Shown piece by piece: positions 46,564 through 55,536 of a DNA stretch of 64,000 nt (position 1 is its first letter; every line of letters begins with the position of its first letter). Source of the stretch: Sulfitobacter indolifex (GTDB taxonomy: Bacteria > Pseudomonadota > Alphaproteobacteria > Rhodobacterales > Rhodobacteraceae). The notes beneath the pieces were generated by a model. It searched no databases. It saw nothing but the letters and a program-made list of their open reading frames with translations, and was not told where the DNA came from. The stretch covers positions 2,356,001-2,420,000 of the forward strand of contig NZ_CP084951.1 of NCBI RefSeq assembly GCF_022788655.1. The letters run 5' to 3'. The translations under genes were made by a program, and so were the position numbers.

Positions 46564-47499
46564 ATGTGCCGCTTCCTCGCCTATATCGGACCCGAACTGC
46601 CAATCGACGCGCTGCTCCTTGCGCCTGAGAACTCTCTGCTGAACCAAAGCCTTGATCCTGAGCTGCACCCAAGCCTGCAACTGGCGGGCTGGGGTTTTGC
46701 CGCGTGGAGCGACCATCTGCTGAAACCCGAAGCGCCGCTGCTGTACCATCGGCCCAAAGCGGCCTTTCACGATGACAATGCCAAGACTCTGATCCCAAGC
46801 CTGCAAGCGCACACGCTGCTGTCGCATGTCCGGGCAGCGTCTTATGATGCCAGCGTTGTGCAGGCGGATGAGAATTGCCACCCATTCTCGTTTGAGCACA
46901 CCCCGTGGATCATCGCCCAGAACGGGGCCCTGCCCCATTGGCGGCAGTTGCAACGCGAGCTTTTGCAGCATTGTAAAGATAAATACCTCACCCAAATGCG
47001 CGGCACGACGGATACGGAATTTCTGTATGTGCTGCTGCTATCCCTCTTGGAAGGCGACAGTAACGACGATGTGCAACGCGGATTTGAAAAGCTGTTGCGG
47101 GTCATTTGTGAGGCCGCGCGAAAACTTGATCTGGCGGCACTGACCAAGCTAAAAATCGCGCTGGTCAGTTCGGATCGCATTATCGGCGTAAACTATGGCT
47201 GCGGGCATGACGGCGAGACCGATGTGACCGGCGACTGGAAAAAGCTGCGCGACGAGGACTTGCCCCTCTCTATGCTGCTTGAGCCGGTCTATGTGCTGAC
47301 GGGCGCGAATTTTGAGGATCATGCGGATTCCTATAAGGTCGACGCCTGCCCCGAGGGCGAAGCCACATCGGCGATCTTTGCCTCTGAGCCGCTGACCGAA
47401 GACGGTGAGGAATGGCAGTGCATCAAGTTTGGCGAGATCGTGTTTCTGGAGCGGAAAGACGGGCTCATTACCAAAACGGTGCGCAAGCTCGACGTTTGA
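46564..47499 (+). CDS. Class II glutamine amidotransferase (EgtC/YafJ-like)
   Basis: A 311-residue Ntn hydrolase. Catalytic Cys2 is exposed after Met removal (MCRFLAYIG); LLSHVRAAS, ENCHPF and QNGALPHW shape the glutaminase pocket and GTTDTEFLYVLLL follows. The family includes EgtC (gamma-Glu removal in ergothioneine synthesis) and YafJ; other egt genes are not seen. It is 30 bp upstream of the poly-gamma-glutamate hydrolase-like gene, so a gamma-glutamyl substrate is possible. Confidence 0.85.
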   Translation: MCRFLAYIGPELPIDALLLAPENSLLNQSLDPELHPSLQLAGWGFAAWSDHLLKPEAPLLYHRPKAAFHDDNAKTLIPSLQAHTLLSHVRAASYDASVVQADENCHPFSFEHTPWIIAQNGALPHWRQLQRELLQHCKDKYLTQMRGTTDTEFLYVLLLSLLEGDSNDDVQRGFEKLLRVICEAARKLDLAALTKLKIALVSSDRIIGVNYGCGHDGETDVTGDWKKLRDEDLPLSMLLEPVYVLTGANFEDHADSYKVDACPEGEATSAIFASEPLTEDGEEWQCIKFGEIVFLERKDGLITKTVRKLDV

Positions 47500-47529
47500 T
47501 CGCCCTCCCCAGCCGATAGGAGCCATTTG

Positions 47530-48096
47530 ATGACGGATCGTTTCCAGAACTATGCCGACCTCTCTGCCGAGATGCTGCGCGATGATGATTACCAGATACG
47601 CGCCGAGGATCGGGGCAGCGCAGTCATCATCATCGCGCCCCATGGCGGTACGATTGAGCCTGAGACCAGCCTGATCGCCGAGGCCATCGCGGGAGGCGAT
47701 CATTCCTACTATCTGTTTGAGGCGTTGAAAGCCGGCGCGCATGGGGATTTTCACATCACCTCGCATCGCTTTGACGAGCCACAGGCGTTGGAACTTGTGG
47801 CAAGCGCGCAGGTCGCCGTGGCGATCCATGGCCGCAAGGATGATGGCACTGAGACGGTCTGGCTGGGCGGGCGAGCCGAAGCTTTGCGCGATGCAATCGG
47901 CACGGCCCTGCGCGTTGCGGGGTTTGAGGCGGCGCTGAACACCACGCTGCCCGGCGTGCATGAAACGAACATCTGCAACCGTACCCGCACAGGCGAAGGG
48001 GTGCAGCTTGAACTGCCGCGGTCGTTGCGGCGCAGGTTGGCCGAAGACCCCGACCTGTTAGAGAGCTTCAGCCGAGCGGTACGGCACGCGCTTTAA
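47530..48096 (+). CDS. Poly-gamma-glutamate hydrolase-like protein
   Basis: A 188-residue zinc-peptidase-like protein. IIAPHGGTIEPETSLIAEAI gives the metal-binding His and Glu, AVAIHGRKDDG and GVHETNICNRTRTGEGVQLE follow the PghP/phage gamma-polyglutamate hydrolase pattern. AGGAG precedes the ATG by eight bases. It could cleave gamma-glutamyl polymers or conjugates; no phage genes surround it. Confidence 0.75.
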   Translation: MTDRFQNYADLSAEMLRDDDYQIRAEDRGSAVIIIAPHGGTIEPETSLIAEAIAGGDHSYYLFEALKAGAHGDFHITSHRFDEPQALELVASAQVAVAIHGRKDDGTETVWLGGRAEALRDAIGTALRVAGFEAALNTTLPGVHETNICNRTRTGEGVQLELPRSLRRRLAEDPDLLESFSRAVRHAL

Positions 48097-48107
48097 CCAA
48101 AAGGCGA

Positions 48108-48126
48108 CAGGCCCAGAACGGGCCTG
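48108..48126. terminator. Hairpin between convergent hydrolase and permease genes
   Basis: CAGGCCC, loop AGAAC, GGGCCTG, seven perfect pairs between convergent stops. No clear T-run on either strand. Confidence 0.55.
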
Positions 48127-48134
48127 CCCCATTA

Positions 48135-48986
48135 TCATCCCCGTTTTTGAAACAGGATCAGCATCAGCGCCAAAAGCGATGAGCCTAGCATCAACAGCAG
48201 CGACACGGCGTTCAACAGGGGGGTCGAGCCCTCTTTCAACCGGTCGAACATGGCAATGGTCAGCGGCGCGTCAGAGCCTACCAGCATCAGCGTGGTGTTG
48301 AAGTTCTCAAAGCTCATGAGAAACGCCACCACGACCGCCCCAATCATCGCAGGCGCGAGAAACGGCAGCGTGATCGTGCGCACAGCCGTCAAACGATCCG
48401 CGCCAAGGTTCAGTGCTGCCTCTTCCAGCGTGCGGTCAAACTTCTGCAAGCGGGCCGAGATGACGAGCGTGGCGATGGTGGTGATAAAGCTGAACTGCCC
48501 AAGGATCACCAACAATAGACCGGGGCGCAGCGCCTGAATGTCGATCTGCGCCATGTCCCAGACGCCATTGGCCAGCGTGGATGAGAACACCAGAACCGAG
48601 ATGCCCAGTACGATGCCGGGGATCACCAGCGGCAGCAGCATCAGCACATAGAGAAACCCCTTGCCGCGAAACTCATAGCGGTTGAACAAAAAGGCGTTCG
48701 TCGTGCCAACGCAGACCGACATGATCGCCACGCAAAGCGCCACAAATGCCGAGGTGCCGACCGACCGCAGAATGCCGCGTTCATGAAAGACGCCGATCTG
48801 CGGGCGCTCCTCGCCAAAGAACCAGTTCCACGTGAACCCCTCCCACGGGAGAGAGGGGAACTGACTGTCGTTAAAGGCAAAGACCGCGACCACGGTCAGC
48901 GGCAGGGCCAGATAGAGAAAGAACAGCGCCACATAGCCACCATAGAGGATGCGAAAGCTGCGCGATTGCGGGATTGTCGGGATCAT
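48135..48986 (-). CDS. Polyamine-type ABC transporter permease (PotC-like)
   Basis: A 283-residue inner-membrane permease with about six spans and the coupling loop EEAALNLGADRLTAVRTITLP. It is last of four importer genes on the minus strand: binding protein, ATPase, two permeases. It follows the first permease by 4 bp. The family transports spermidine, putrescine or similar cations; substrate is uncertain. Confidence 0.9.
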   Translation of the reverse strand: MIPTIPQSRSFRILYGGYVALFFLYLALPLTVVAVFAFNDSQFPSLPWEGFTWNWFFGEERPQIGVFHERGILRSVGTSAFVALCVAIMSVCVGTTNAFLFNRYEFRGKGFLYVLMLLPLVIPGIVLGISVLVFSSTLANGVWDMAQIDIQALRPGLLLVILGQFSFITTIATLVISARLQKFDRTLEEAALNLGADRLTAVRTITLPFLAPAMIGAVVVAFLMSFENFNTTLMLVGSDAPLTIAMFDRLKEGSTPLLNAVSLLLMLGSSLLALMLILFQKRG

Positions 48987-48990
48987 TGGA

Positions 48991-49848
48991 TCACCCCATC
49001 GTTTCCTTGAGGGTCCGGCCCGTGAGCCAGAGCATCCCCCAGACGATCACCGAAGACAGCAACAGAAGCATAAAGCCAAAGGCGGCGCCAAGCTCCCAAT
49101 TGGAGCGTACGATGAACTGGTTATAGATCATTTCGGTGAACCACAGGCTGTCCTTGCCCCCGAGCATCGTCGGCGTCAGGTAGTTGCCCAAGCTCAGCAT
49201 AAAGACCACGATACAGCCCGAGACGATGCCGGGCATGGCGTGGGGGATGATGATCTCTCGCAAGACCGAAAGCCCGCTTCCGCCCAGATCATAGCCCGCC
49301 TCAATCACACTGTCGTCGAGGCTTTCCAACGTGGTGACAAGCGGGACCACCATGAAGAGCATCGAGGTATAGACCAGCCCCACCATCATCGTGGCGTCGG
49401 TATAGAGCATCTCAACTGGGCGATCCGCCAGCCCCACCCATTGTAGCAGGTTCGAGACAAGGCCTGTTTCCCGCAGCAGGATCATCCAGCCAAAAGTACG
49501 CACCAGTTCAGAGACGTAAAACGGGATCAGGCAGAGCAGGAAAAGCACCTGTTGCAAGCGCCCCTTCGCCATCTTGGCAATGTAATAAGACACTGGAAAG
49601 GCGATCAGCAGCGTCAGCGCCGTGGCCAGCACCGACATCACCGCCGTGCGCCAAAAGGTGCGTAGGTAGAGCGGTTCGGTCAGCGCCTTTTCATATTGCG
49701 CTAAGCTGGTTTCATAGACGCCAAAGCTGATCCGTTCGCGCAGCGAAATCAGCAGCATGTCGATATGCGGGATGATGATGAGCAGACCCAGCCAAAGCAC
49801 CAAAGGCGTCAGCAGCAGGTAGAATGTAATTCGGGATTGGCTGCGCAT
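48991..49848 (-). CDS. Polyamine-type ABC transporter permease (PotB-like)
   Basis: A 285-residue inner-membrane permease with about six spans and the coupling loop EAGYDLGGSGLSVLREIIIPHAM. The ATG overlaps the last base of the ATPase stop codon, so the two are likely coupled. It pairs with the PotC-like permease. Confidence 0.9.
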   Translation of the reverse strand: MRSQSRITFYLLLTPLVLWLGLLIIIPHIDMLLISLRERISFGVYETSLAQYEKALTEPLYLRTFWRTAVMSVLATALTLLIAFPVSYYIAKMAKGRLQQVLFLLCLIPFYVSELVRTFGWMILLRETGLVSNLLQWVGLADRPVEMLYTDATMMVGLVYTSMLFMVVPLVTTLESLDDSVIEAGYDLGGSGLSVLREIIIPHAMPGIVSGCIVVFMLSLGNYLTPTMLGGKDSLWFTEMIYNQFIVRSNWELGAAFGFMLLLLSSVIVWGMLWLTGRTLKETMG

Positions 49849-50933
49849 CAGGCGGCCCCAAAGCAGGTCGCCTGCCCCGCACCCCAGCCGATATGCACCG
49901 CATCGCCGCGTTGCAGACTTGAGAATTCTCCCGACTGCGGCAGCGTGACTTCAAGCGTTTCACCCACGTCATCCTGCACCAACACACGCGAAGCCGCGCC
50001 GTTGAACAGCAGGCTGGTGACAGTGCCCGTCAGTTGATTGTCGAAGCCTGAGAGCGCATCGGCACTGGCGGCCAGCCGAATGGATTCGGGCCGCACGAAA
50101 ATCTCGGCCCGCGCCCCTTGGGCAAGACCCGCCCCCGTGGCGCGCATCGCCAACCCGCTGTCGGTGCGCAGTTGCAGCGCGTCGCCCTCAACCCGCTCAA
50201 TCCGGCCCTTCCAGCGGTTCGATTCCCCGATGAAGCCCGCGACGAAGGGCGTCTCGGGGCGGTAGTAGAGGTCTTGCCCCTTGCCGACCTGCTCAAACTG
50301 GCCATTGCTCATGACGGCGATCTGGTCGGACATCACAAGCGCTTCGGACTGGTCGTGGGTGATATAGACGAATGTCGTGTCAAAGGCGGCTTGCAGCGAT
50401 TTCAGCTCAACCTTCATATGCTCGCGCAGCTTCAGGTCCAGCGCGCCCAGCGGCTCATCCAGCAGCAGCACATCAGGCTCCAGCACCATGCAGCGCGCGA
50501 TGGCGACCCGCTGTTTCTGCCCGCCCGAAAGCTCATCCACCTTGCGCGTGCCGATCCCCGGCAGGCCGATCCGGTCCAGCGCCTCATCAACTTTGCGCGC
50601 GATCTCGGGTTTAGGCATGCCACGGCGGCGCAGGCCATAGCCGATATTCTCGGCAATCGTCATCATCGGGAAAAGCGCCAGATGTTGGAACACCATGTTC
50701 ACCGGGCGCTTGTTCGGTGGCGTGTCGAGCACCGATCCGCCCTTGATCCGAATGTCGCCCGAGGTCGGGTCAAGAAACCCCGCGATCATCCGCATGATCG
50801 TCGTCTTGCCGCAGCCCGAAGGCCCGAGGATGGAGAAGAAACTGCCCGGCGGCACCGTGAAGGAGACGTTGTTAACAGCGGTGGTATCGCCGAACCGCTT
50901 CACGAGGTCGACGCATTCCAGATCTGGGGTCAT
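49848..50933 (-). CDS. Polyamine-type ABC transporter ATPase (PotA-like)
   Basis: A 361-residue ATPase. Walker A GPSGCGKTT is at about 37-45, the signature ELSGGQKQRVAIAR, Walker B LLLDEPLGALD, and a C-terminal TOBE regulatory domain (from about 270). It is separated from the binding-protein gene by 61 bp holding a stem-loop. Confidence 0.92.
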   Translation of the reverse strand: MTPDLECVDLVKRFGDTTAVNNVSFTVPPGSFFSILGPSGCGKTTIMRMIAGFLDPTSGDIRIKGGSVLDTPPNKRPVNMVFQHLALFPMMTIAENIGYGLRRRGMPKPEIARKVDEALDRIGLPGIGTRKVDELSGGQKQRVAIARCMVLEPDVLLLDEPLGALDLKLREHMKVELKSLQAAFDTTFVYITHDQSEALVMSDQIAVMSNGQFEQVGKGQDLYYRPETPFVAGFIGESNRWKGRIERVEGDALQLRTDSGLAMRATGAGLAQGARAEIFVRPESIRLAASADALSGFDNQLTGTVTSLLFNGAASRVLVQDDVGETLEVTLPQSGEFSSLQRGDAVHIGWGAGQATCFGAA

Positions 50934-50950
50934 GTGAATTCCGTATAAAG

Positions 50951-50981
50951 GAGCGACACCCTCGGGATGAGGGTGCCGCTC
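50951..50981 (-). other. Stem-loop between binding protein and ATPase genes
   Basis: GAGCG/CGCTC and CACCCTC/GAGGGTG form a twelve-pair stem with one mismatch and a five-base loop in the gap after the polyamine-binding protein gene. It may cut transcription or stabilise the upstream message. Confidence 0.6.
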
Positions 50982-50994
50982 TTAGGGTCAAATA

Positions 50995-52056
50995 TCAGTT
51001 GGCAGCTTGAACGCGGTCCAGCACTTCGCCTTCGATCGTTTCCAGACCGGCGGGCACCGGCGGATACCATTTGATGTTGTCGATCGCCTCTTGCGGGAAG
51101 CTGGCCTGATACTTGGCTTTCAGGCTGTCTTCGGCGAACTCATCTGCGCCTGCAGAGGCGGTGAAGTTGCCCGCCGCTGCGGTGATCATCGCCGCGATTT
51201 CGGGCTGCATGACAAAGTTGATCCACTCATAGGCCACATCGTCGGCCTGGCCTTTGGCGGGCAGAACGAATGTGTCGATCCAGCCCAAAGCACCCGAAGC
51301 CGGGGCCACGAAGGTCAGGTCAGCGTTGTCGTCGTTCAGCTTCCAACCGCCGGTGTCCCATGCCATCGACGCGGTCACTTCGCCCGAGCGCAGCAGGTTC
51401 ATCAGCTCATCACCGCCACCCCAGTAGGTTTTGACGTTCGCTTTGCATTCGATCAGCTTGGCTTCGACCTTGCCCATGATCTCGGCGTATTTGGCTTCGT
51501 CGCCATAGGCGGCGAAGGGGTCTTCGCCCATGGCGAAAGCAAAACCGATCAGCGTCGGACGTTTGAGACGGTAAGAGACTTTGCCCGCCACTTCCGGCGC
51601 GCAGAGGTCGGTGTAATCCTTGACCGTCTCGCCCGCTTCGGCGGTGTTTATCACCAGACCAGAGGTGCCCCAGACATGCGGCACACCGTAGACGTCGCCG
51701 TTCACGGTGGTGTTGCCCATCGTCGCGTCGAGCATGGAGGTAATGAACAGATCTTTGTTCAGCTTCGAGACATCAATCGGCTTGTAGATGCCGAACTCCA
51801 TCTGCGGGCCCATGATGCGGTCTTGCGACGGCTGAGCGAGGTCGAAACCACCACCGCCCGTCGCGCGCAGCTTGGCGATCATTTCTTCGTTGTTGGATTT
51901 CGTCACTTCGACGGTATGGCCGGTCTCTTCTTCGAATTTCGCGACCACGTCCTCAGGTGCGTAGCCGCCCCATGTCAAAAGACGCAGCGTGTCGGCGTGG
52001 GCCACGGAAGCGAGCCCCGCCAGCATGGTGCCGGCCAGCAAAATGGTTCGTGTCAT
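50995..52056 (-). CDS. Polyamine-type periplasmic binding protein (PotD-like)
   Basis: A 353-residue exported binding protein. The signal peptide is about 1-21 (ending SVAHA-DT), followed by LRLLTWGGYAPEDVVAKFEEE and later VWGTSGLVINTA, typical of the spermidine/putrescine class. AGAGGA precedes the ATG at 52056; the open frame continues 59 codons upstream without support. It leads the importer operon. Confidence 0.9.
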   Translation of the reverse strand: MTRTILLAGTMLAGLASVAHADTLRLLTWGGYAPEDVVAKFEEETGHTVEVTKSNNEEMIAKLRATGGGGFDLAQPSQDRIMGPQMEFGIYKPIDVSKLNKDLFITSMLDATMGNTTVNGDVYGVPHVWGTSGLVINTAEAGETVKDYTDLCAPEVAGKVSYRLKRPTLIGFAFAMGEDPFAAYGDEAKYAEIMGKVEAKLIECKANVKTYWGGGDELMNLLRSGEVTASMAWDTGGWKLNDDNADLTFVAPASGALGWIDTFVLPAKGQADDVAYEWINFVMQPEIAAMITAAAGNFTASAGADEFAEDSLKAKYQASFPQEAIDNIKWYPPVPAGLETIEGEVLDRVQAAN

Positions 52057-52716
52057 GGGAAATCCTCTTTCTAGTGTACTCATTGTCGGCAGAATGCGCG
52101 CGTTAGACCGTTTGGTCAATTTATACTTCAGAGCGCATCGGGCCCTTGTCGCCTGATATTGCGAAACATTTGTGACAGAGGGGGAGATTGCCGTTTGTTC
52201 TGGCATGGTTGTCTTGGAAGCAGGCTTCGCCACGATGCCTCTTAAAACTGAGCGATTATCCTCGTTCGGGTTCTGGGTCTGATGACCTAGAATTAAACGA
52301 AGACCACAGATGCTGAAGCAAATGACCCCGCGTCAGCGAAGCGGTCGCTGTACGGGTCGAGACCGTGCCAAGGCTGACGGGCTGGTTCAGTGTAGCGGCA
52401 AAGATCATTCGGTTTGAGACCGGGAATTGCCGGTTAAAAGCCCAGAGAGCGAAAGCCGTCGGCTCCCGCTATTGTAAAAATTAGTAATTCGTATTGCGCC
52501 AATAACGGCAATATTTCACTAATTCCACGACCTAACATTACAAATATTGACATATCTCCCATCCTTATGTAGCTCCAAGGCTCGATGCTCTTGGAGGAGC
52601 GGGCAAAAAATTCGCGAGACTTCGCGGCCAGTGTCGTTCGCGACGACGGCTGGGGGAGCGCACTCTAGCGCCTGATCTTTCCAAAAATGCAAAACGCTAC
52701 ACCATGGGGAAGAAAA
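52057..52716. other. Long intergenic region, AT-rich in the second half
   Basis: 660 bp between divergent genes. The first part (52230-52470) has normal GC, with short hairpins such as ACGGGTCGAGACCGT, and may be a decayed element; no open frame is convincing. The part 52470-52560 is AT-rich and holds nested inverted repeats (separate entry) and a possible -35 box TTGACA at about 52547. Confidence 0.5.
52480..52523. promoter_or_regulatory. Nested inverted repeats upstream of the RraA-like gene
   Basis: Outer arms ATTAGT and ACTAAT and inner arms TATTGC and GCAATA are symmetrical around GCCAATAACG. It lies about 190 bp upstream of the RraA-like start and may be an operator for the GntR regulator at 58836. 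Confidence 0.45.
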
Positions 52717-53442
52717 ATGAGCGAATATAACTTGTCAGACGAAACCCGCGACAAATTGCGCAAGGTGTCGACGGCCTCCGTGGCCACGGCGCTTTACAAA
52801 CGTGGGCTGCGCAACCAGTTCGTGCAGGGTGTTACCCCGGTCGAGCGTAAGGCGGTGACCATGGTCGGTCAGGCCTTTACCCTGCGCTACATTCCGGCGC
52901 GCGAAGATCGCAATCCGATTACTGTGTTCCGCAACCGCGACCACAAACAGCGCGTCGCCGTCGAAACCTGCCCTGAAGGCCATGTCCTGGTGATGGACGC
53001 GCGCAAGGACTGTCGCGCGGCGACGGCGGGCTCAATCCTTATTACCCGGTTGCAGCAACGCGGCGTCGCAGGCGTGGTTTCCGATGGCGGTGTGCGCGAC
53101 GCGGCTGGCATTGGCGCGCTTGACATGCCCGCCTATTTTGCCCGGCCCTCGGCCCCTACGAACCTGACCCTGCACGAGGCGATCGACATCAACGTGCCGA
53201 TTTCCTGCGGCGATGCGGCGGTCTTTCCCGGTGATGTGATGCTGGGCGATGGCGATGGCGTCATGGTCATCCCGGCGCATCTTGCCGACGAAATCGCAGC
53301 GGAATGCATTGAAATGGAAGCCTATGAGGATTTCGTCCTTGAGCAGGTCAACGCTGGGGCCGGGATTATCGGTCTTTACCCGGGAACCGACGACGAGAGC
53401 ATCGTGAAATTTAACGCATGGCGCGAACAGAAAGGCCGATAA
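52717..53442 (+). CDS. RraA-like protein (aldolase-type)
   Basis: A 241-residue RraA-family protein. The active-site motif DGGVRD (D123, R127, D128) is intact, as in 4-hydroxy-4-methyl-2-oxoglutarate aldolases and oxaloacetate decarboxylases; RNase E regulators share the fold. GGGGAAG precedes the ATG. Because it is 2 bp before a semialdehyde dehydrogenase gene and upstream of a tricarboxylate-type transporter, a catabolic role is likelier than RNase control. Confidence 0.83.
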   Translation: MSEYNLSDETRDKLRKVSTASVATALYKRGLRNQFVQGVTPVERKAVTMVGQAFTLRYIPAREDRNPITVFRNRDHKQRVAVETCPEGHVLVMDARKDCRAATAGSILITRLQQRGVAGVVSDGGVRDAAGIGALDMPAYFARPSAPTNLTLHEAIDINVPISCGDAAVFPGDVMLGDGDGVMVIPAHLADEIAAECIEMEAYEDFVLEQVNAGAGIIGLYPGTDDESIVKFNAWREQKGR

Positions 53443-53444
53443 AC

Positions 53445-54965
53445 ATGACATTCACCCCACATGGCGACCACCTGATTGCTGGCAAGCGCGTGAGTGCTGA
53501 GGCGAAATTCTCTTCCTCTCCAGCCCGTGGCGACGCCTTTGAATATTCCGCCGGTTCGCCAGAGCTGATCGCCGAGGCCTGCGAGGCCGCGCATAAAGCG
53601 TTCCGGGCATTTGCTGCAACTTCGCGCGAAGAGCGCGCAGTGCTGCTGGAAACCATCGCCGACGAGATCGATGCGCGCGGTGAGCAAATCACCGAGATTG
53701 GCACAGCCGAAACCGGTCTGCCCGAAGCCCGGCTTCAGGGTGAGCGTGGGCGCACCACGGGCCAGCTGCGGTTGTTCGCGACCCATATCCGCGATGGCGC
53801 CTACCTTGACCGTCGTCACGATACGGCGCTGCCAGACCGTCAGCCGTTGCCCCGCCCTGATCTGCGCATGATGCAGCGGCCCATCGGCCCGGTTGCTGTG
53901 TTTGGCGCGTCCAACTTCCCGCTGGCCTTTTCGACCGCTGGTGGTGACACCGCCGCGGCATTGGCGGCGGGTTGTCCGGTTGTTGTCAAAGGCCACTCCG
54001 CGCACCCCGGCACTGGCGAGATCGTCGGCGATGCCATTGTTGCGGCACTGTCCAAGCTCGGCATGGACGGCGGCATCTTCAGCTTTGTGCAGGGCGGCAG
54101 CCGTGCAGTTGGCGAAGCGCTTGTGACCGATCCCCGGATCAAAGCCGTTGGCTTCACCGGCAGCCTTGGCGGCGGGCGCGCATTGTTTGACCTCTGCGCC
54201 AAACGGCCCGAGCCGATCCCGTTCTTTGGCGAGTTGGGCAGTGTAAACCCGATGTTCGTACTGCCGCAGGCCGCCGCCGCCCGGGGTGCCGACCTTGGCA
54301 CGGGCTGGGCTGCAAGCCTGACCATGGGCGCGGGCCAATTCTGCACCAATCCCGGCATCGCGATCGTGGTGGACGGGCCAGAAGCGGATGCATTTGTGAC
54401 CGCCGCCAGCGATGGTCTGAAAGCCGTGGCCGCCCAAACCATGCTGACCGATGGGATGGCTGATGCTTATCGCAGCGGCGCGCGCCGGGTGTCTGAGGGC
54501 GCGGGTGTGAAATCGTTGTTGACCACCGCCTGCGAAGGCCGCTCTGCCGCGCCGTATCTGTTTGAGGTTTCAGCCGAAGATTGGACAGCAAACGAAGAGC
54601 TTTCGGAAGAAGTCTTTGGCCCATTGGGTCTGGTGATCCGGGTTAGAAACGCGGATGAGATGCAGACCGTTGCTGCCGGCTTTAAGGGTCAATTGACCGC
54701 GACCTTGCAAATGGACGAGGGCGACACCGATCTGGCGCGCGCGCTTTTGCCGGTGCTTGAACAGATGGCCGGGCGCGTATTGGCCAATGGCTTTCCCACC
54801 GGGGTCGAAGTGGCCGACACTATGGTGCATGGCGGGCCATATCCGGCATCGACCAACTTTGGTGCAACGTCGGTCGGCACCCTGTCGATTCGCCGGTTCT
54901 TGCGCCCGGTTTGCTACCAAAACCTGCCTGAGGCGCTGTTGCCAGCCGATCTTCAGGCAGATTGA
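53445..54965 (+). CDS. Alpha-ketoglutaric semialdehyde dehydrogenase-like enzyme
   Basis: A 506-residue NADP-type aldehyde dehydrogenase. Nucleophile C300 is in GAGQFCTNPG, general base E263 in FGELGSVNP, and FGASNFPLAFSTAGGDT binds cofactor. These features fit 2,5-dioxopentanoate (ketoglutarate semialdehyde) dehydrogenases of sugar-acid and hydroxyproline routes. Start at 53445 after AAAGG. The substrate is inferred from motif style and neighbourhood. Confidence 0.85.
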   Translation: MTFTPHGDHLIAGKRVSAEAKFSSSPARGDAFEYSAGSPELIAEACEAAHKAFRAFAATSREERAVLLETIADEIDARGEQITEIGTAETGLPEARLQGERGRTTGQLRLFATHIRDGAYLDRRHDTALPDRQPLPRPDLRMMQRPIGPVAVFGASNFPLAFSTAGGDTAAALAAGCPVVVKGHSAHPGTGEIVGDAIVAALSKLGMDGGIFSFVQGGSRAVGEALVTDPRIKAVGFTGSLGGGRALFDLCAKRPEPIPFFGELGSVNPMFVLPQAAAARGADLGTGWAASLTMGAGQFCTNPGIAIVVDGPEADAFVTAASDGLKAVAAQTMLTDGMADAYRSGARRVSEGAGVKSLLTTACEGRSAAPYLFEVSAEDWTANEELSEEVFGPLGLVIRVRNADEMQTVAAGFKGQLTATLQMDEGDTDLARALLPVLEQMAGRVLANGFPTGVEVADTMVHGGPYPASTNFGATSVGTLSIRRFLRPVCYQNLPEALLPADLQAD

Positions 54966-55536
54966 CAATCGGCACCGAAACGAGCCCGCCGACCCCATGT
55001 TGGCGGGCTAATACCGTTCATTCTGACGCCCAACCTTACAACTTTCCCAAGTTGCACCGCCTGTTAGCGACAATTTGGCGGGAATTGTGAAGATGTGTAT
55101 ATTTAGTGAACAAATATTAGGCAGTTTCGCGCTATAAATACGCCTTACCTGTTAAATTTGTGTTGATTTGTAAATATTCGCTGTTTAATGTGACCAAAGC
55201 TTCACCGTACCCGCCCCAGCAGGCGGACACCCGGAGAGGCAATTTGCCGAAGCGGAAGGGGGAGGATCGCAACAGTCGCACCAGAGACACAGCCACCTGT
55301 GTATCCACGCGAAGATTAAGTCGGGACAGGCGCAGTTCGTGCCCACACCGCGACCAGATCCAGCCAAAGCCGTACAACAGCCAGCCTATCTGGCCCGATG
55401 GCATATCCCACTGACGACAACGCTGACCAACGTCATGACGCCGAACCGGTAAAGCCCCGCTTTTCCGGACCAGTCGGTGCACGCAAGACGCCAGCCCCTG
55501 TCTGGCACACGACATCTGTAGAGGAGGAACAGATCT
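54966..55536. other. AT-rich intergenic region before tctC
   Basis: 571 bp. A hairpin AGCCCGCC/GGCGGGCT at 54983-55009 may end the previous transcript. The stretch 55080-55200 is AT-rich and includes TTAGTGAACAAATATT, which resembles part of the element upstream of the RraA-like gene. No gene is recognised. Confidence 0.5.

Noticed and set aside
51007..52074. Plus-strand frame (355 codons) over the polyamine-binding protein gene
   Set aside because: Full antisense overlap with a well-supported gene, and His/Arg/Gly-rich composition typical of shadow frames.
52230..52470. Possible insertion-sequence relic upstream of the RraA-like gene
   Set aside because: No transposase-like frame and no terminal inverted repeats or target duplication could be identified.
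53376..54437. Minus-strand frame (353 codons) over the semialdehyde dehydrogenase
   Set aside because: Antisense shadow without ribosome binding site or recognisable motif.
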